A stretch of DNA of 41,129 bases from Candidatus Parcubacteria bacterium (lineage in GTDB: Bacteria > Patescibacteriota > Minisyncoccia > Phycocordibacterales > CAIJYI01), in contig JAPLYL010000003.1 of NCBI GenBank assembly GCA_026395595.1, forward strand, positions 140,136 to 181,264. Reading direction: 5' to 3'. Under the pieces are notes generated by a model. The model was not told the DNA's origin. It searched no databases and saw nothing but the letters and a program-made list of their open reading frames with translations. Shown here one piece after another: positions 8,549 through 16,806 of this stretch. Made by a program: the position numbers and the translations under genes. Positions within the stretch are counted from its first letter, which is position 1; the number at the start of each line of letters is the position of its first letter.

Positions 8549-9697
8549 TCAGGAGAGGCAAGAATAATATACAGCCCGTGTTTTTTCGGCGGTTTTTTTC
8601 CATGAGTATTCCTCTGCTTTTTTATTGCCGAGCTGTATAAGCTGTGATCGGTAATTTCGGTCTCCGCAGATTTTTTTAAGCGCTTTGGTGAGGGAGGTCG
8701 GATCCGTGGGTTCAAAGTATATGGCGGCATTTCCCGCTATTTCGGGAAAACAACTGGCGTTGCTCAGCACTGCGGGGCACCCAGAGGAGAGTGCTTCCAA
8801 TATGGGTATGCCGAATCCTTCATACAGCGAAGCAAAAACAAAACATTCTGCGTGGCGATAGAGATAGGAAAGTTCACGGTCGTCCGCTTCTTGGCGTACA
8901 ACTTTACGTTCAATGCCGAGTTCTCGGATAAGTGATTCTTCTTCTTTGGTAAAAACTCCTCCTCCTGCACAGAGGAGATACAGATCTTTTTCCGAAAGAA
9001 GAAGGGGTGCTGCTCCACGAACCACTACCGAGAAATTTTTATACCGTACTCGGCTTCCGACATAGAGAAGATATCGCTTTGGTGTTTTTATTTTTTTCGG
9101 TTCTATTTCGTTGAAGTTAGAAGCGAGGTAGACGACGTCAATTTTTTTGGGATCAATCCCGAGAATTTTTACGAGATCATTTTTTGTATTCTCAGAAATG
9201 GCGATGATTCTCGTTGCTTTTTCTGTGAGAAGTTTTTTTTGCGGAGCCGTGATATTTTTGCTGACAAAGTATTCAGGATATAGCTCATGGATCATATCGT
9301 AGACAGTAATGACGAATGGTTTTTCTTTAAGATAGGGAAGAAAGTACGGGTCGTAATGCGTAGGGTGAAAAACATCAAAGTCTGATTTTTCCAAAGCCCG
9401 TATTGAAGTGCGTTTATTCGCGCGTTCCTTGAGTGTCGTATACCATCTTTTTGCCGTTGCTGAATTTCTCAATAAGATACGAAGACGGGAAAGAAGACTT
9501 TTTTTGTCCGAAAACATTTTCGTTGCTTTTGCAACCTTCGGGTTTGATTTGATATAGTCATTATTGGTATGCTGAAGCGCTATATCGTACGAATAGCCGG
9601 GAATTCCCTCTGAATGGCGGGTAACCTCAGAAAAGATGCGCGAAGCCCCTCCAAACCGCTGGTGACTCCAAATTTGATGATCGTAGAGTACTTTCAT
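8549..9697 (-). CDS. Glycosyltransferase family 4 (mannosyltransferase-like)
   Basis: A 382-residue GT4 protein starting MKVLYDHQIW with the RFGGASR glycine-rich loop at the N-terminus. The C-terminal half carries YVGSRVRYKN near residue 208 and an ASLYEGFGIPILEALSSG segment with the E-x7-E donor-binding pair, then CFPEIAG and AAIYFEP, as in WbaZ/MtfB-type mannosyltransferases. The ATG at 9697 is preferred to one at 9727 because it gives the conserved N-terminus and a TAA-T-ATG junction with the gene before it, a junction repeated at 20588 and 21507. It is the last gene of a minus-strand operon and meets the plus-strand methyltransferase stop to stop. Confidence 0.85.
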   Translation of the reverse strand: MKVLYDHQIWSHQRFGGASRIFSEVTRHSEGIPGYSYDIALQHTNNDYIKSNPKVAKATKMFSDKKSLLSRLRILLRNSATAKRWYTTLKERANKRTSIRALEKSDFDVFHPTHYDPYFLPYLKEKPFVITVYDMIHELYPEYFVSKNITAPQKKLLTEKATRIIAISENTKNDLVKILGIDPKKIDVVYLASNFNEIEPKKIKTPKRYLLYVGSRVRYKNFSVVVRGAAPLLLSEKDLYLLCAGGGVFTKEEESLIRELGIERKVVRQEADDRELSYLYRHAECFVFASLYEGFGIPILEALSSGCPAVLSNASCFPEIAGNAAIYFEPTDPTSLTKALKKICGDRNYRSQLIQLGNKKAEEYSWKKTAEKTRAVYYSCLS

Positions 9698-9698
9698 A

Positions 9699-10505
9699 TT
9701 ATTTTGATTTAAACGGTCGAAGTTCATAATGATTCATTCGCGGTATGGGTTTCCATTTGAGTATTGTGCTTAGTTTGTTCCAGATGCGCCGATAAATGAC
9801 GGTTGGCGATATCATGTAGAACCAAAGGGGATTGATGAGGAACTTTTTTGAAGTAATGAGGTGAAAATTCTTGCCGTCAGTATAGAGATTTTTGTGGAAT
9901 TTTTTTGCGATAAATTCCAATGTTTTTTCGGAATAAAAGAAAATATGTTGACCATTATTAAGATTCAAGTAATTCCATTTTTCGTCTATTTGCTCTTTTT
10001 TTGGCAATAAAGTTGTGGAAAAAAGAAGGCTGTCTGTGTGTCGAAAAAACTCTCCAATTTCAATCATTGGTTCGTTTAAGTGCTCAAAAACTTCGAAAGA
10101 GGTGATCATCTCGTAATAATCTTTTCCTGAGGATAATTTTCCTTTTTCAAAATCTTTAGCAAAAAGATTGGAACAATACTGATCGTAAAGATAAAAATCC
10201 AAACCACTATCTTGCATGAGTCGTACGAACATTCCATATCCACCGGCATAATCAAGAAATGAGCTTTTTTGATTAAAACATTTTTTGATTACGTACAGAG
10301 TTAAACGAGCGCATGCGATGTTTCTTGATATCAATCCCGTATCTTGTTTGGTTATTGGGTCTGTATAGGCTTTCTCAAGCCAATTCGGTTTATTGATTTG
10401 TACCGCTTCGCAAAAAGGACAACGAAAAAAAACTGCTGTAATTTTTTTTAAAACGATGGCTGTAAAAATTAATTTTGTTTTATTTTGGCAAACTTTGCAT
10501 TTCAT
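9699..10505 (-). CDS. SAM methyltransferase with N-terminal zinc-ribbon-like CxxC pairs
   Basis: A 268-residue protein. It begins MKCKVCQNK with a second RCPFCE pair near residue 29, a CxxC...CxxC arrangement like the zinc ribbon of C-methyltransferase-type sugar enzymes. The SAM-binding region reads LDYAGGYGMFVR (about 93-104), and EVFEHLNEP follows. The frame stays open to 10745 on the same strand, but that part overlaps the FkbM gene and is unlike any domain, so ATG 10505 is used; it lies 25 bases after the FkbM stop. Zn-ribbon methyltransferases of this shape (Methyltransf_13/14-like) methylate deoxysugars, and the set of deoxysugar genes here fits. The exact acceptor is unknown. Confidence 0.8.
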   Translation of the reverse strand: MKCKVCQNKTKLIFTAIVLKKITAVFFRCPFCEAVQINKPNWLEKAYTDPITKQDTGLISRNIACARLTLYVIKKCFNQKSSFLDYAGGYGMFVRLMQDSGLDFYLYDQYCSNLFAKDFEKGKLSSGKDYYEMITSFEVFEHLNEPMIEIGEFFRHTDSLLFSTTLLPKKEQIDEKWNYLNLNNGQHIFFYSEKTLEFIAKKFHKNLYTDGKNFHLITSKKFLINPLWFYMISPTVIYRRIWNKLSTILKWKPIPRMNHYELRPFKSK

Positions 10506-10530
10506 ATTTTCATCGTTTTCTTTTTGTAGA

Positions 10531-11433
10531 TTAGAAAGTGTTTTTGTTTTGTAAGTCCATTTCTTTTTGTATGAAAGATAGAGCAAGGAGATTGTCTTCT
10601 TTTGAAAACACAGCGATATCATAATAAGGAAAGGAACCTGTTTTTCTGTATGCGTAATAATATAATTGTTTGATCGTTTCTGTTTCTTTAAGAGTACAGG
10701 ATACAAGAAAACGGCCAAGATTGTCGTAAAACAGCACTCGTTCATATCCTATTTTCGCGAGAGCCAAAAGAATATCAACGCCGTCGTCTTTGTTGTTTTG
10801 CAGGAAGAAACGGTCCCACTCAAAAAACAAGACAGGTTTTTCTTCCGAAAGATACTTCCAGCCTCCGCGAATGATTTTTACATCATAGCCGTCTGTATCT
10901 ATTTTAATAATATGAGCGCGAGAAAAATTGTTATACTTTTTTAAAATGATATCAAGCGTTGTTATTGATATGGGTTTTTCTTCTCTTTTTTCTTGAACAT
11001 GGAGGGTTCCCTCGTTACTTACTAATGTTCCATTTACTGTACCGTCTTTTTCTCCAAGAAAACACTGACAGGCTTTTGTGTTTTTAAATTTCGAGAGATT
11101 TTTAGAGAGAAGCTTAAAGTATTTTTCGTCTCCTTCTATACAGAGTATCGGGATGTTTGGGATTATTGTCTGGACAAGAGCAACAGTGTCACCGATATTT
11201 GCCCCAACATCTATCATTTTCAAATCGGGATATTTTTCTTTTGTGTGGGCGATAAGTCTCGGCAGATTTGCTGAATATCCGGGGTTATTTTTAAGATGCC
11301 TAGGGAGAGCATGGTCTCCGTTCATTGTAATAATAAAATTTCCAATTTTTACATTTTTTGAATCTTTGGAAGTAAAGGCCAATACATATAAGAGCATTGA
11401 AAAGCGCCAGATTTTTTTAATTATGTTTTTCAT
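10531..11433 (-). CDS. FkbM-family SAM-dependent methyltransferase
   Basis: A 300-residue complete FkbM methyltransferase. The SAM-binding motif is MIDVGANIGDT at about 73-83, LCIEGDE follows near 97, and the family hallmark appears as IKIDTDGYD near 172-180. The N-terminal 20 residues are hydrophobic and basic and may anchor it to the membrane. It is the first gene of a minus-strand operon (10531, 9699, 8549). A TATAAT box lies 41-46 bases upstream of its start, and a 16-bp perfect palindrome lies only 5 bases upstream of the ATG. It is divergent from the GT4 gene at 11509. The likely product is an O-methylated sugar on the surface glycan. Confidence 0.88.
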   Translation of the reverse strand: MKNIIKKIWRFSMLLYVLAFTSKDSKNVKIGNFIITMNGDHALPRHLKNNPGYSANLPRLIAHTKEKYPDLKMIDVGANIGDTVALVQTIIPNIPILCIEGDEKYFKLLSKNLSKFKNTKACQCFLGEKDGTVNGTLVSNEGTLHVQEKREEKPISITTLDIILKKYNNFSRAHIIKIDTDGYDVKIIRGGWKYLSEEKPVLFFEWDRFFLQNNKDDGVDILLALAKIGYERVLFYDNLGRFLVSCTLKETETIKQLYYYAYRKTGSFPYYDIAVFSKEDNLLALSFIQKEMDLQNKNTF

Positions 11434-11508
11434 TGCAGTGATACCATGGTATCATGATAGGAAAAGCGGTGCAATTATACATTTTTGACAAGGAGTCAAA
11501 CACCTTTT
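11434..11508. promoter_or_regulatory. Divergent promoter region with 16-bp perfect palindrome
   Basis: This 75-base gap separates the minus-strand FkbM operon from the plus-strand GT4. TGATACCATGGTATCA at 11439-11454 is a perfect 16-bp palindrome ending 5 bases before the FkbM start. On the minus strand a TATAAT box occupies 11474-11479, so the palindrome would lie in the FkbM leader. A Shine-Dalgarno-like AAGGAG at 11490-11495 serves the GT4 start at 11509 with long spacing. The palindrome could be an operator or a leader hairpin; neither is shown. Confidence 0.45.
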
Positions 11509-12624
11509 ATGAAACTTATTTATTTTACTTCAAAAATTTTTCCCGCTTCTACCGCTGACCATTTTTTTGTACTTCAAATGGCGCGAGCTTTTACCTCACT
11601 TCTTCATGCGGATTTTTTGTTGATCGTTGGAGCGGAACACAATGACGAACTTCGTGATATTCCGCATTATTCTTTCAATTTGAAAATGAGAAGAGGGAAG
11701 CGAATCTTCATTTTTTTTAAATTTTTATTCGTTGTTTTTACGAGAAGATTGTATACTTCTGATACTGTCTTTTTTACCAATGACCGTTCTTTGTTGCGAA
11801 TACTCTTTTTCTGGAAAAGTATTTTACATTTTAAATATCGTGTGGTTTCGGATTGGCATATGCTCCGCGATGATGAAGAAGAGTCTGATATCATTAAAAA
11901 AAGTGATGGGTTGGTAACTACCACAAAACATCTGAAAGACCTCGTGGAAAGCCGTTTTGGGGTTCCTGGGGATAAAATACTTACGGCTTATGGGGGCGTA
12001 GATATGGATATATTTTCAAAAATAACGGAGTCTCCTGAGTCTTTACGAAAACGTTTGAATTTGCCAGTCGCCGATTTCTTGGTTGGGTATGTTGGGTACT
12101 ATAAAACTATGGGAATGTCTAAGGGACTAGATACTATGATAGAAGCTCTGTCTTTTATTTCTGATAAGACGGTAAAGATGGTTTTTGTTGGAGGAGGAAA
12201 AGAAGACATTGAAGAGTATTCAAATTTTGCCAAAGAAAAAGGAGTTTTTGACCGAGTGATATTTATTCCTGTCGTTTCTCCAGAAACGTTAGCTCTTTAT
12301 GAAAAGGCGGTTGATGTTCTCGTTATTCCATATCCCGACAAACCACATTTTCGCGAGTATGGTTTTCCTATGAAAACGTATGAATATCTCGCTGCAAAAA
12401 AACCGGTTATTTATTCTGATCTGACAATCATTAGAGAAGTTCTCTCTGATTGCGCAATTTCTTTTAATCCCGGAGTCTCAAAAGACCTGTCTGAAAAAAT
12501 ACTTGAAATAAAAAATTCTCCTTTAAAAACAAAAGATTTTATTGAACGCGCGTATGAAAAAGCGCAAGATTCTACTTGGAAAAAACGAGCTGAAAAGATT
12601 ATCGCTTTTGCAAGAGACATTTAA
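11509..12624 (+). CDS. Glycosyltransferase family 4
   Basis: A 371-residue GT4 protein. The ATG at 11509 opens the conserved MKLIYFTSK start; an in-frame TTG at 11485 is rejected, and AAGGAG at 11490-11495 lies upstream. C-terminal features are LVGYVGYYKTMG near 187, a FVGGGKE segment, the PFLPYP-like VIPYPDKPH region and FPMKTYEYLAAKKPVIYSD, the donor-binding loop with the conserved Glu. Donor and linkage are not predictable. It is the only plus-strand gene in a long minus-strand block. Its last 26 bases overlap the end of the convergent GT2 gene. Confidence 0.85.
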   Translation: MKLIYFTSKIFPASTADHFFVLQMARAFTSLLHADFLLIVGAEHNDELRDIPHYSFNLKMRRGKRIFIFFKFLFVVFTRRLYTSDTVFFTNDRSLLRILFFWKSILHFKYRVVSDWHMLRDDEEESDIIKKSDGLVTTTKHLKDLVESRFGVPGDKILTAYGGVDMDIFSKITESPESLRKRLNLPVADFLVGYVGYYKTMGMSKGLDTMIEALSFISDKTVKMVFVGGGKEDIEEYSNFAKEKGVFDRVIFIPVVSPETLALYEKAVDVLVIPYPDKPHFREYGFPMKTYEYLAAKKPVIYSDLTIIREVLSDCAISFNPGVSKDLSEKILEIKNSPLKTKDFIERAYEKAQDSTWKKRAEKIIAFARDI

Positions 12625-13618
12625 TAAATATCTTTGAACCGTCCCAATACTTTTTCACTTCGCCTATTTTGAAAAGAGGGGAGAAGAAAAACATATTAAA
12701 AACAGAAGATCCTCCTGAAGCATTCATTCCACAAAGGGTTCGCCATCTTTCATAGATGACCTTGTTGAGAGAGTTTGTTTTGTAAACCGGATTTTTTTTA
12801 TTCGCTTCTAATATCTTCGTAAGCCATTTTTCTTCTCTCTCTAGAAAAAGAATTGTCGGTTCGTTTTTTGCCGGCTTAAGGAAATTGTGTAGACGTTTTT
12901 CCTTGTCGGTTTGTTCAATGTCTAATTTCTTGAGCATTTTACGCCGAACGAGGTACGCAATATCCCACGTTTCTTGTTTGTGAGCTTGAAAAGCGCTATC
13001 CGGATGGATGCGATAGCGTAAAAGGACTTTTGGAATGTTGGTTATGGGAAAATGTTTCAGGCACCGAGACCAAAGTTCATAGTCTTCGCAGTATCGGATA
13101 GAGGTATCATAGTTCAGGTTGAATTTTTCAAAAAGGCTTTTTCGGAACATGACGGTCGGATGAGCTATGGAAGTATAAAAAAGCATATTGGCACGGAGGT
13201 CGTCAGGATTGATAGGTACTTTATCCACGACCGATTTTCCTGCACCGAAAGTTTTGTACCACGTTCCGCACAATCCGATTTCCGGGTGTGTATCCATGAA
13301 TTTTACCTGTTCTTCAAAACGGTCGGGAAGGCAGATGTCATCCGCGTCCATTCTTGCAATGTATTCTCCTCTGGAAAGATTTACTCCGTCAAAAAGATTT
13401 TTTTGCAGTCCTCTATTTTTTTCACGGTTAATAAGACGAATTCTTTTGTCGTTATAACTTTTTATAATACCAAGACTTCCGTCTGTGGAAGCGTCGTTCA
13501 TGATAATAAACTCAAAATCCTTGAAGGTTTGATTTAAAACACTCTCTATCGTATCGCGAAGGTATCCTTCACTGTTATACGCCGACATGACGACGGATAT
13601 TTTCGGGTTGTTGGTCAT
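12599..13618 (-). CDS. Glycosyltransferase family 2
   Basis: A 339-residue inverting GT-A enzyme. It opens with ISVVMSAYNSEGYL, continues with FIIMNDASTDGSL, and carries the metal-binding MDADD near residue 92 and a CEDYELW segment near 177. No membrane segments are evident, so it is probably a cytoplasmic or peripheral transferase. Its start overlaps the GmhB stop as ATGA (13615-13618), linking it to the heptose operon, so it is a candidate heptosyltransferase, although GT2 is not the usual heptosyltransferase family. Its 3' end overlaps the convergent GT4 gene by 26 bases. Confidence 0.88.
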   Translation of the reverse strand: MTNNPKISVVMSAYNSEGYLRDTIESVLNQTFKDFEFIIMNDASTDGSLGIIKSYNDKRIRLINREKNRGLQKNLFDGVNLSRGEYIARMDADDICLPDRFEEQVKFMDTHPEIGLCGTWYKTFGAGKSVVDKVPINPDDLRANMLFYTSIAHPTVMFRKSLFEKFNLNYDTSIRYCEDYELWSRCLKHFPITNIPKVLLRYRIHPDSAFQAHKQETWDIAYLVRRKMLKKLDIEQTDKEKRLHNFLKPAKNEPTILFLEREEKWLTKILEANKKNPVYKTNSLNKVIYERWRTLCGMNASGGSSVFNMFFFSPLFKIGEVKKYWDGSKIFIKCLLQKR

Positions 13619-14109
13619 AATGATACAGTATCAAGTATTTTTATTGCGACGTCCAGCCTGTCGGACGGGATGAAAATGGAGTATTTAAGACCGGCTTTCA
13701 TCCCCATTTCAATGTCTTTTTGCGAATCGCTTATTAAAATAGAACTTTCTATTTCAATTGGGTACTTTTCTCGGGCTTGATTGATGAGTCCGGGTTTGGG
13801 TTTTCGACATTCGCAGGAATTTTCTTCATGCGGGCAGAAGAACACATCTAAAAGACTGACACCTTTTTGTCTGAGCGTATCTGTCATGTGTGAATGGATG
13901 GCCTCTAGGTCTTTGTTTGTCATTATTTTTCTGGCAATACCTCTTTGGTTTGTAATAATGATTATTTCAAAACCAAGATCTTGAAGTCGGCGCATCAGAT
14001 CAAAAATTCCATCATTCCAAACAAAATTTTCAACACCCGTAATATATTGGTGTTCCTTCGCTTTTTTATTAATGACCCCATCCCTGTCAAAAAAGGCAAC
14101 TTTTTTCAT
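13615..14109 (-). CDS. gmhB: D-glycero-D-manno-heptose 1,7-bisphosphate 7-phosphatase
   Basis: A 164-residue HAD-IIIA phosphatase. The catalytic motif I is FFDRDGVIN (Asp8 and Asp10), ITNQRGIAR near 52 is motif II, and the structural zinc site typical of GmhB is complete (Cys92, His94, Cys99, Cys101), followed by RKPKPG. It removes the 7-phosphate from heptose 1,7-bisphosphate, leaving heptose 1-phosphate for HddC. Its ATG overlaps the HddA stop by one base and its stop overlaps the next GT2 start, so it is translationally coupled on both sides. The histidinol-phosphate branch of the family is less likely given the neighbours. Confidence 0.93.
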   Translation of the reverse strand: MKKVAFFDRDGVINKKAKEHQYITGVENFVWNDGIFDLMRRLQDLGFEIIIITNQRGIARKIMTNKDLEAIHSHMTDTLRQKGVSLLDVFFCPHEENSCECRKPKPGLINQAREKYPIEIESSILISDSQKDIEMGMKAGLKYSIFIPSDRLDVAIKILDTVSL

Positions 14110-15098
14110 TATTCGTGATGTTTGTGAACGAAGAGCACCCGGCTGCCTTCCGGTTCAAAATTAATCGGCATTTCTTTGTATTTTTTGAGTGCCGATTTTA
14201 TTTTTTCATGATTGTTTTTTGAAGCATACACCATAAGGAAACCACCACCGCCAGCTCCTAGAATCTTTCCTCCTTCGGCACCGTTTTTTATTGCCGTGTT
14301 GTACATGGAGTCAATTTCTCCGTTGGAAATTCCTCCGTTCAAAGTTTTTTTTAAAAGCCATGCTTCGTGGAGCATTTCACCAATTTCTCCTGTTTTATTA
14401 TTTTCTATCGCCTTTCTCATCTCGTGCGCCATTTGCACCATTTTTTCAGTATTTTGGAATTTTTGTTTATCGCTTAATCCGGCAATTTGGTTTTTGAGAA
14501 GACTCCCTGTTTGGCGCGTGATTCCAGTATAAAAAAGCAACAAAGAATCCTCTATTTTTTTTAGAGTGTTTGAAGAACAGATAATAGGACTCACTGAAAC
14601 ATGACCGTTAGGGGAGTATTCCATAAATTTCATTCCACCGTAGCTTGCGATGTATTGATCTTGCTTTCCGATAGGTTCCTTCAGTTTTCCGATTTCTATT
14701 TGGCATGCTTCATCTGCCAGTTGTTCTTCTGACACTGTTTTTCCTTGGTAGGCATAAAGCGCTTTTAAAAGACCGACAGTGAAACTGCTGCTGGATCCGA
14801 GGCCTGTCCCCTTGGAAGGTATATCTGCGATTGTGACGATTTCAATTCCTTTGTTTATTCCAGTATGCTTCATGCAGGCTTTTGCTCTGGTATGTTCCAA
14901 TTTTTGAAGAGTATCCACTATTTCGGTTTGAGAATAACTGACGCGAATTTTCTCGTCAAATTTTTTATTCAGACAGACATAGACATATTTATCTATTGCT
15001 GTGGAAAGTGTAGCTCCAGGGGATCTTTTATAGAACTGAGGAATGTCGCTTCCTCCGCCCATGAAACTTATTCGCAGTGGTGTCTTTACTATAATCAT
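14109..15098 (-). CDS. hddA: D-glycero-alpha-D-manno-heptose 7-phosphate kinase
   Basis: A 329-residue GHMP kinase. The N-terminus has TPLRISFMGGGSDIP, the ATP-binding loop KGTGLGSSSSFTVG lies at about 96-109, and the C-terminal glycine motif is GAGGGGFLM. The opening and length match HddA, which phosphorylates D-glycero-alpha-D-manno-heptose 7-phosphate at C1 to the 1,7-bisphosphate. The neighbours gmhA, gmhB and hddC supply the rest of the GDP-heptose route known from Aneurinibacillus S-layer glycans. A fucokinase-like activity is a less likely reading of the same GHMP fold. It lies 7 bases downstream of hddC. Confidence 0.9.
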   Translation of the reverse strand: MIIVKTPLRISFMGGGSDIPQFYKRSPGATLSTAIDKYVYVCLNKKFDEKIRVSYSQTEIVDTLQKLEHTRAKACMKHTGINKGIEIVTIADIPSKGTGLGSSSSFTVGLLKALYAYQGKTVSEEQLADEACQIEIGKLKEPIGKQDQYIASYGGMKFMEYSPNGHVSVSPIICSSNTLKKIEDSLLLFYTGITRQTGSLLKNQIAGLSDKQKFQNTEKMVQMAHEMRKAIENNKTGEIGEMLHEAWLLKKTLNGGISNGEIDSMYNTAIKNGAEGGKILGAGGGGFLMVYASKNNHEKIKSALKKYKEMPINFEPEGSRVLFVHKHHE

Positions 15099-15105
15099 GT
15101 TGTTT

Positions 15106-15825
15106 TTAGAAAATGAAGTTCTTTATTTCGAGTTGCGCTCGATTATATGTTTCGGGCGTACCGACATCAAGTAAAAATTCTGACATCAGGTACACATGCA
15201 AGGCTTCGTTTTTTGAGAGAAGAGAAGGGAAGACGTCGTGTCCGAAATCTAAAAGCTCTTTATTCATATTTTCCAAATGCTGAAAAATACTTTTATTCAA
15301 AACATATATTCCCGCATTCGCCTGATTGCTTATTATATCTTTCTCTGCGGGTTTTTCAATAAATTTATTGATTTTTTTGTTTTCATCAAAAACAATAATG
15401 CCTTTTGAAGAAGGGTTTTTTTCATAGTACGAGGCAATCGTGGCGGTACCTTTATGCGCTTTTAAAAACTCAGAGTAATTGATATTGGTAAGATTATCGC
15501 CATAAACAACGAAAAAATCATCTTCATTTTTGAAAAAATCGCGGTTATGAAAAAGTGTCCCCGCGCTTCCGAGAAGTGATGACTCGTAGGCTATGGTAAT
15601 TTTTATTTCCGGATTCTTTTTTTTATATTCTTCCACGAACTCTGAAATTTTATCCGCGAGATAATGGGTGTTGATAAGGACTTCATGTACCCCGTGTTTT
15701 TGCAAAGAATTGAGATGATAGGCAAGTAAAGGTTGTCCAGCGATAGGGACGAGTACTTTTGGTATTGTATCGGTGAGCGGACGAAGACGCGTACCGAATC
15801 CTGCTCCAAGAATCAGCGCTTTCAT
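15106..15825 (-). CDS. hddC: D-glycero-alpha-D-manno-heptose 1-phosphate guanylyltransferase
   Basis: A 239-residue nucleotidyltransferase. The signature LGAGFGTRLRP occupies residues 6-16, the PKVLVPIAGQPLL segment follows, and VYGDNLT near 107 carries the metal-binding Asp. Similar sequences act on glucose 1-phosphate or mannose 1-phosphate, so sequence alone gives only NDP-sugar pyrophosphorylase. The location between hddA and galE in an operon that also has gmhA and gmhB makes HddC (GDP-D-glycero-D-manno-heptose formation) the best reading. Its start overlaps the galE stop by 4 bases. Confidence 0.82.
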   Translation of the reverse strand: MKALILGAGFGTRLRPLTDTIPKVLVPIAGQPLLAYHLNSLQKHGVHEVLINTHYLADKISEFVEEYKKKNPEIKITIAYESSLLGSAGTLFHNRDFFKNEDDFFVVYGDNLTNINYSEFLKAHKGTATIASYYEKNPSSKGIIVFDENKKINKFIEKPAEKDIISNQANAGIYVLNKSIFQHLENMNKELLDFGHDVFPSLLSKNEALHVYLMSEFLLDVGTPETYNRAQLEIKNFIF

Positions 15826-16802
15826 TTTTTTATTTTTTTAAAATCGTATGCTGTTTTTATTATCTCGGAAATATCCGTATACTTCGGTTTCCAGCCAAGA
15901 AATTTTTGTGCCTTTGTTGCGTCCGCAATAAGCTTTGACGGATCTCCCGGACGGCGATCTCTGATTTGGTAGGGAAGTTTTTTCCCCGAAATTTTTTCGG
16001 CAGCAGAGATTAATTCCAGAACAGAAAATCCTTTGTTGATACCAAGATTGAATTGTTCACAAGTCGGCTTTCCTGAAAGAAGCAATTTTCCGGCCAAAAG
16101 ATGAGCGGAAGCGAGGTCGTTTACATGAATATAGTCGCGGATGCCTGTTCCGTCTTTGGTTTGAAAATCATTTCCGCACACGTAAAATACCTCTCTTTTT
16201 CCGAGTATTGTTTCGATGATAGAAGGGATTACGTGATTTTCAGGGGTATGATGTTCTCCTATTTTTTTTGATTCATCACAGCCGGAAGCGCAGAAATATC
16301 GGAAGGATATGGAGTTGATTCCATAGGCTTGGTGATAATCTTTAAGTATTCCTTCAAAGATAAGTTTTGTTTTTCCGTAAGGATTCGTCGGATTTTTGGG
16401 GTGATTTTCTTTGATTATTTCCGACTCCGGTTCTCCATAGACGGAAGCAGAAGAAGAAAAAACGATATTTTTTACACCCGTTTCTTTCATTGAGGAAAGT
16501 ACATTTAATCCTCCTTTTATGTTCGTATGGTAGTATTCTTCCGGGGTTTTCATTGAATCGGGCACGCTCGCGAGCGCGGCGTAATGGACCACTAGATCTA
16601 TTTTGTATTTTTTGAAAACCTTCAAAAGCGCTTCTTTGTCTCGGATGTCTGTTTGAGAATAGACAAGGTTCTCGTGTTTGATAACATTATTTTTCCCTTC
16701 GCGAAAATTATCCACTACCACTATTTTGTAGCGCGATTTCGCTTTATTCACAAAATGACTTCCGATATATCCGGCACCACCGGTAGCAAGAATGGTTTTC
16801 AT
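15822..16802 (-). CDS. galE: UDP-glucose 4-epimerase-type SDR
   Basis: A 326-residue extended short-chain dehydrogenase. The NAD-binding TGGAGYIGSH lies at 7-16, VHYAALASVPDSM at about 72-84, the catalytic SSSASVYGEP includes Ser117-118, and the Tyr142/Lys146 pair appears in NPYGKTK. Length and motifs fit GalE, which interconverts UDP-glucose and UDP-galactose (or the N-acetyl forms). It lies between gmhA and hddC, so a heptose epimerase role (for example a 4- or 6-epimerase on GDP-heptose) is a possible alternative. Spacing to gmhA is 4 bases. Confidence 0.85.
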   Translation of the reverse strand: MKTILATGGAGYIGSHFVNKAKSRYKIVVVDNFREGKNNVIKHENLVYSQTDIRDKEALLKVFKKYKIDLVVHYAALASVPDSMKTPEEYYHTNIKGGLNVLSSMKETGVKNIVFSSSASVYGEPESEIIKENHPKNPTNPYGKTKLIFEGILKDYHQAYGINSISFRYFCASGCDESKKIGEHHTPENHVIPSIIETILGKREVFYVCGNDFQTKDGTGIRDYIHVNDLASAHLLAGKLLLSGKPTCEQFNLGINKGFSVLELISAAEKISGKKLPYQIRDRRPGDPSKLIADATKAQKFLGWKPKYTDISEIIKTAYDFKKIKK

Positions 16803-16806
16803 GTTT

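Noticed and set aside
10506-10745. Long N-terminal extension of the zinc-ribbon methyltransferase
   Set aside because: It overlaps the end of the FkbM gene by over 200 bases and shows no domain features; the frame is simply open there.
11485-11513. TTGACA followed 17 bases later by TATGAA, resembling a promoter
   Set aside because: Transcription would start inside the GT4 gene, downstream of its ATG and Shine-Dalgarno-like site.
13621-13633. TGATACAGTATCA dyad similar to the palindrome at 11439
   Set aside because: It lies inside the 3' coding end of gmhB (residues LDTVS), so it is most easily explained by codons; not counted as an operator.
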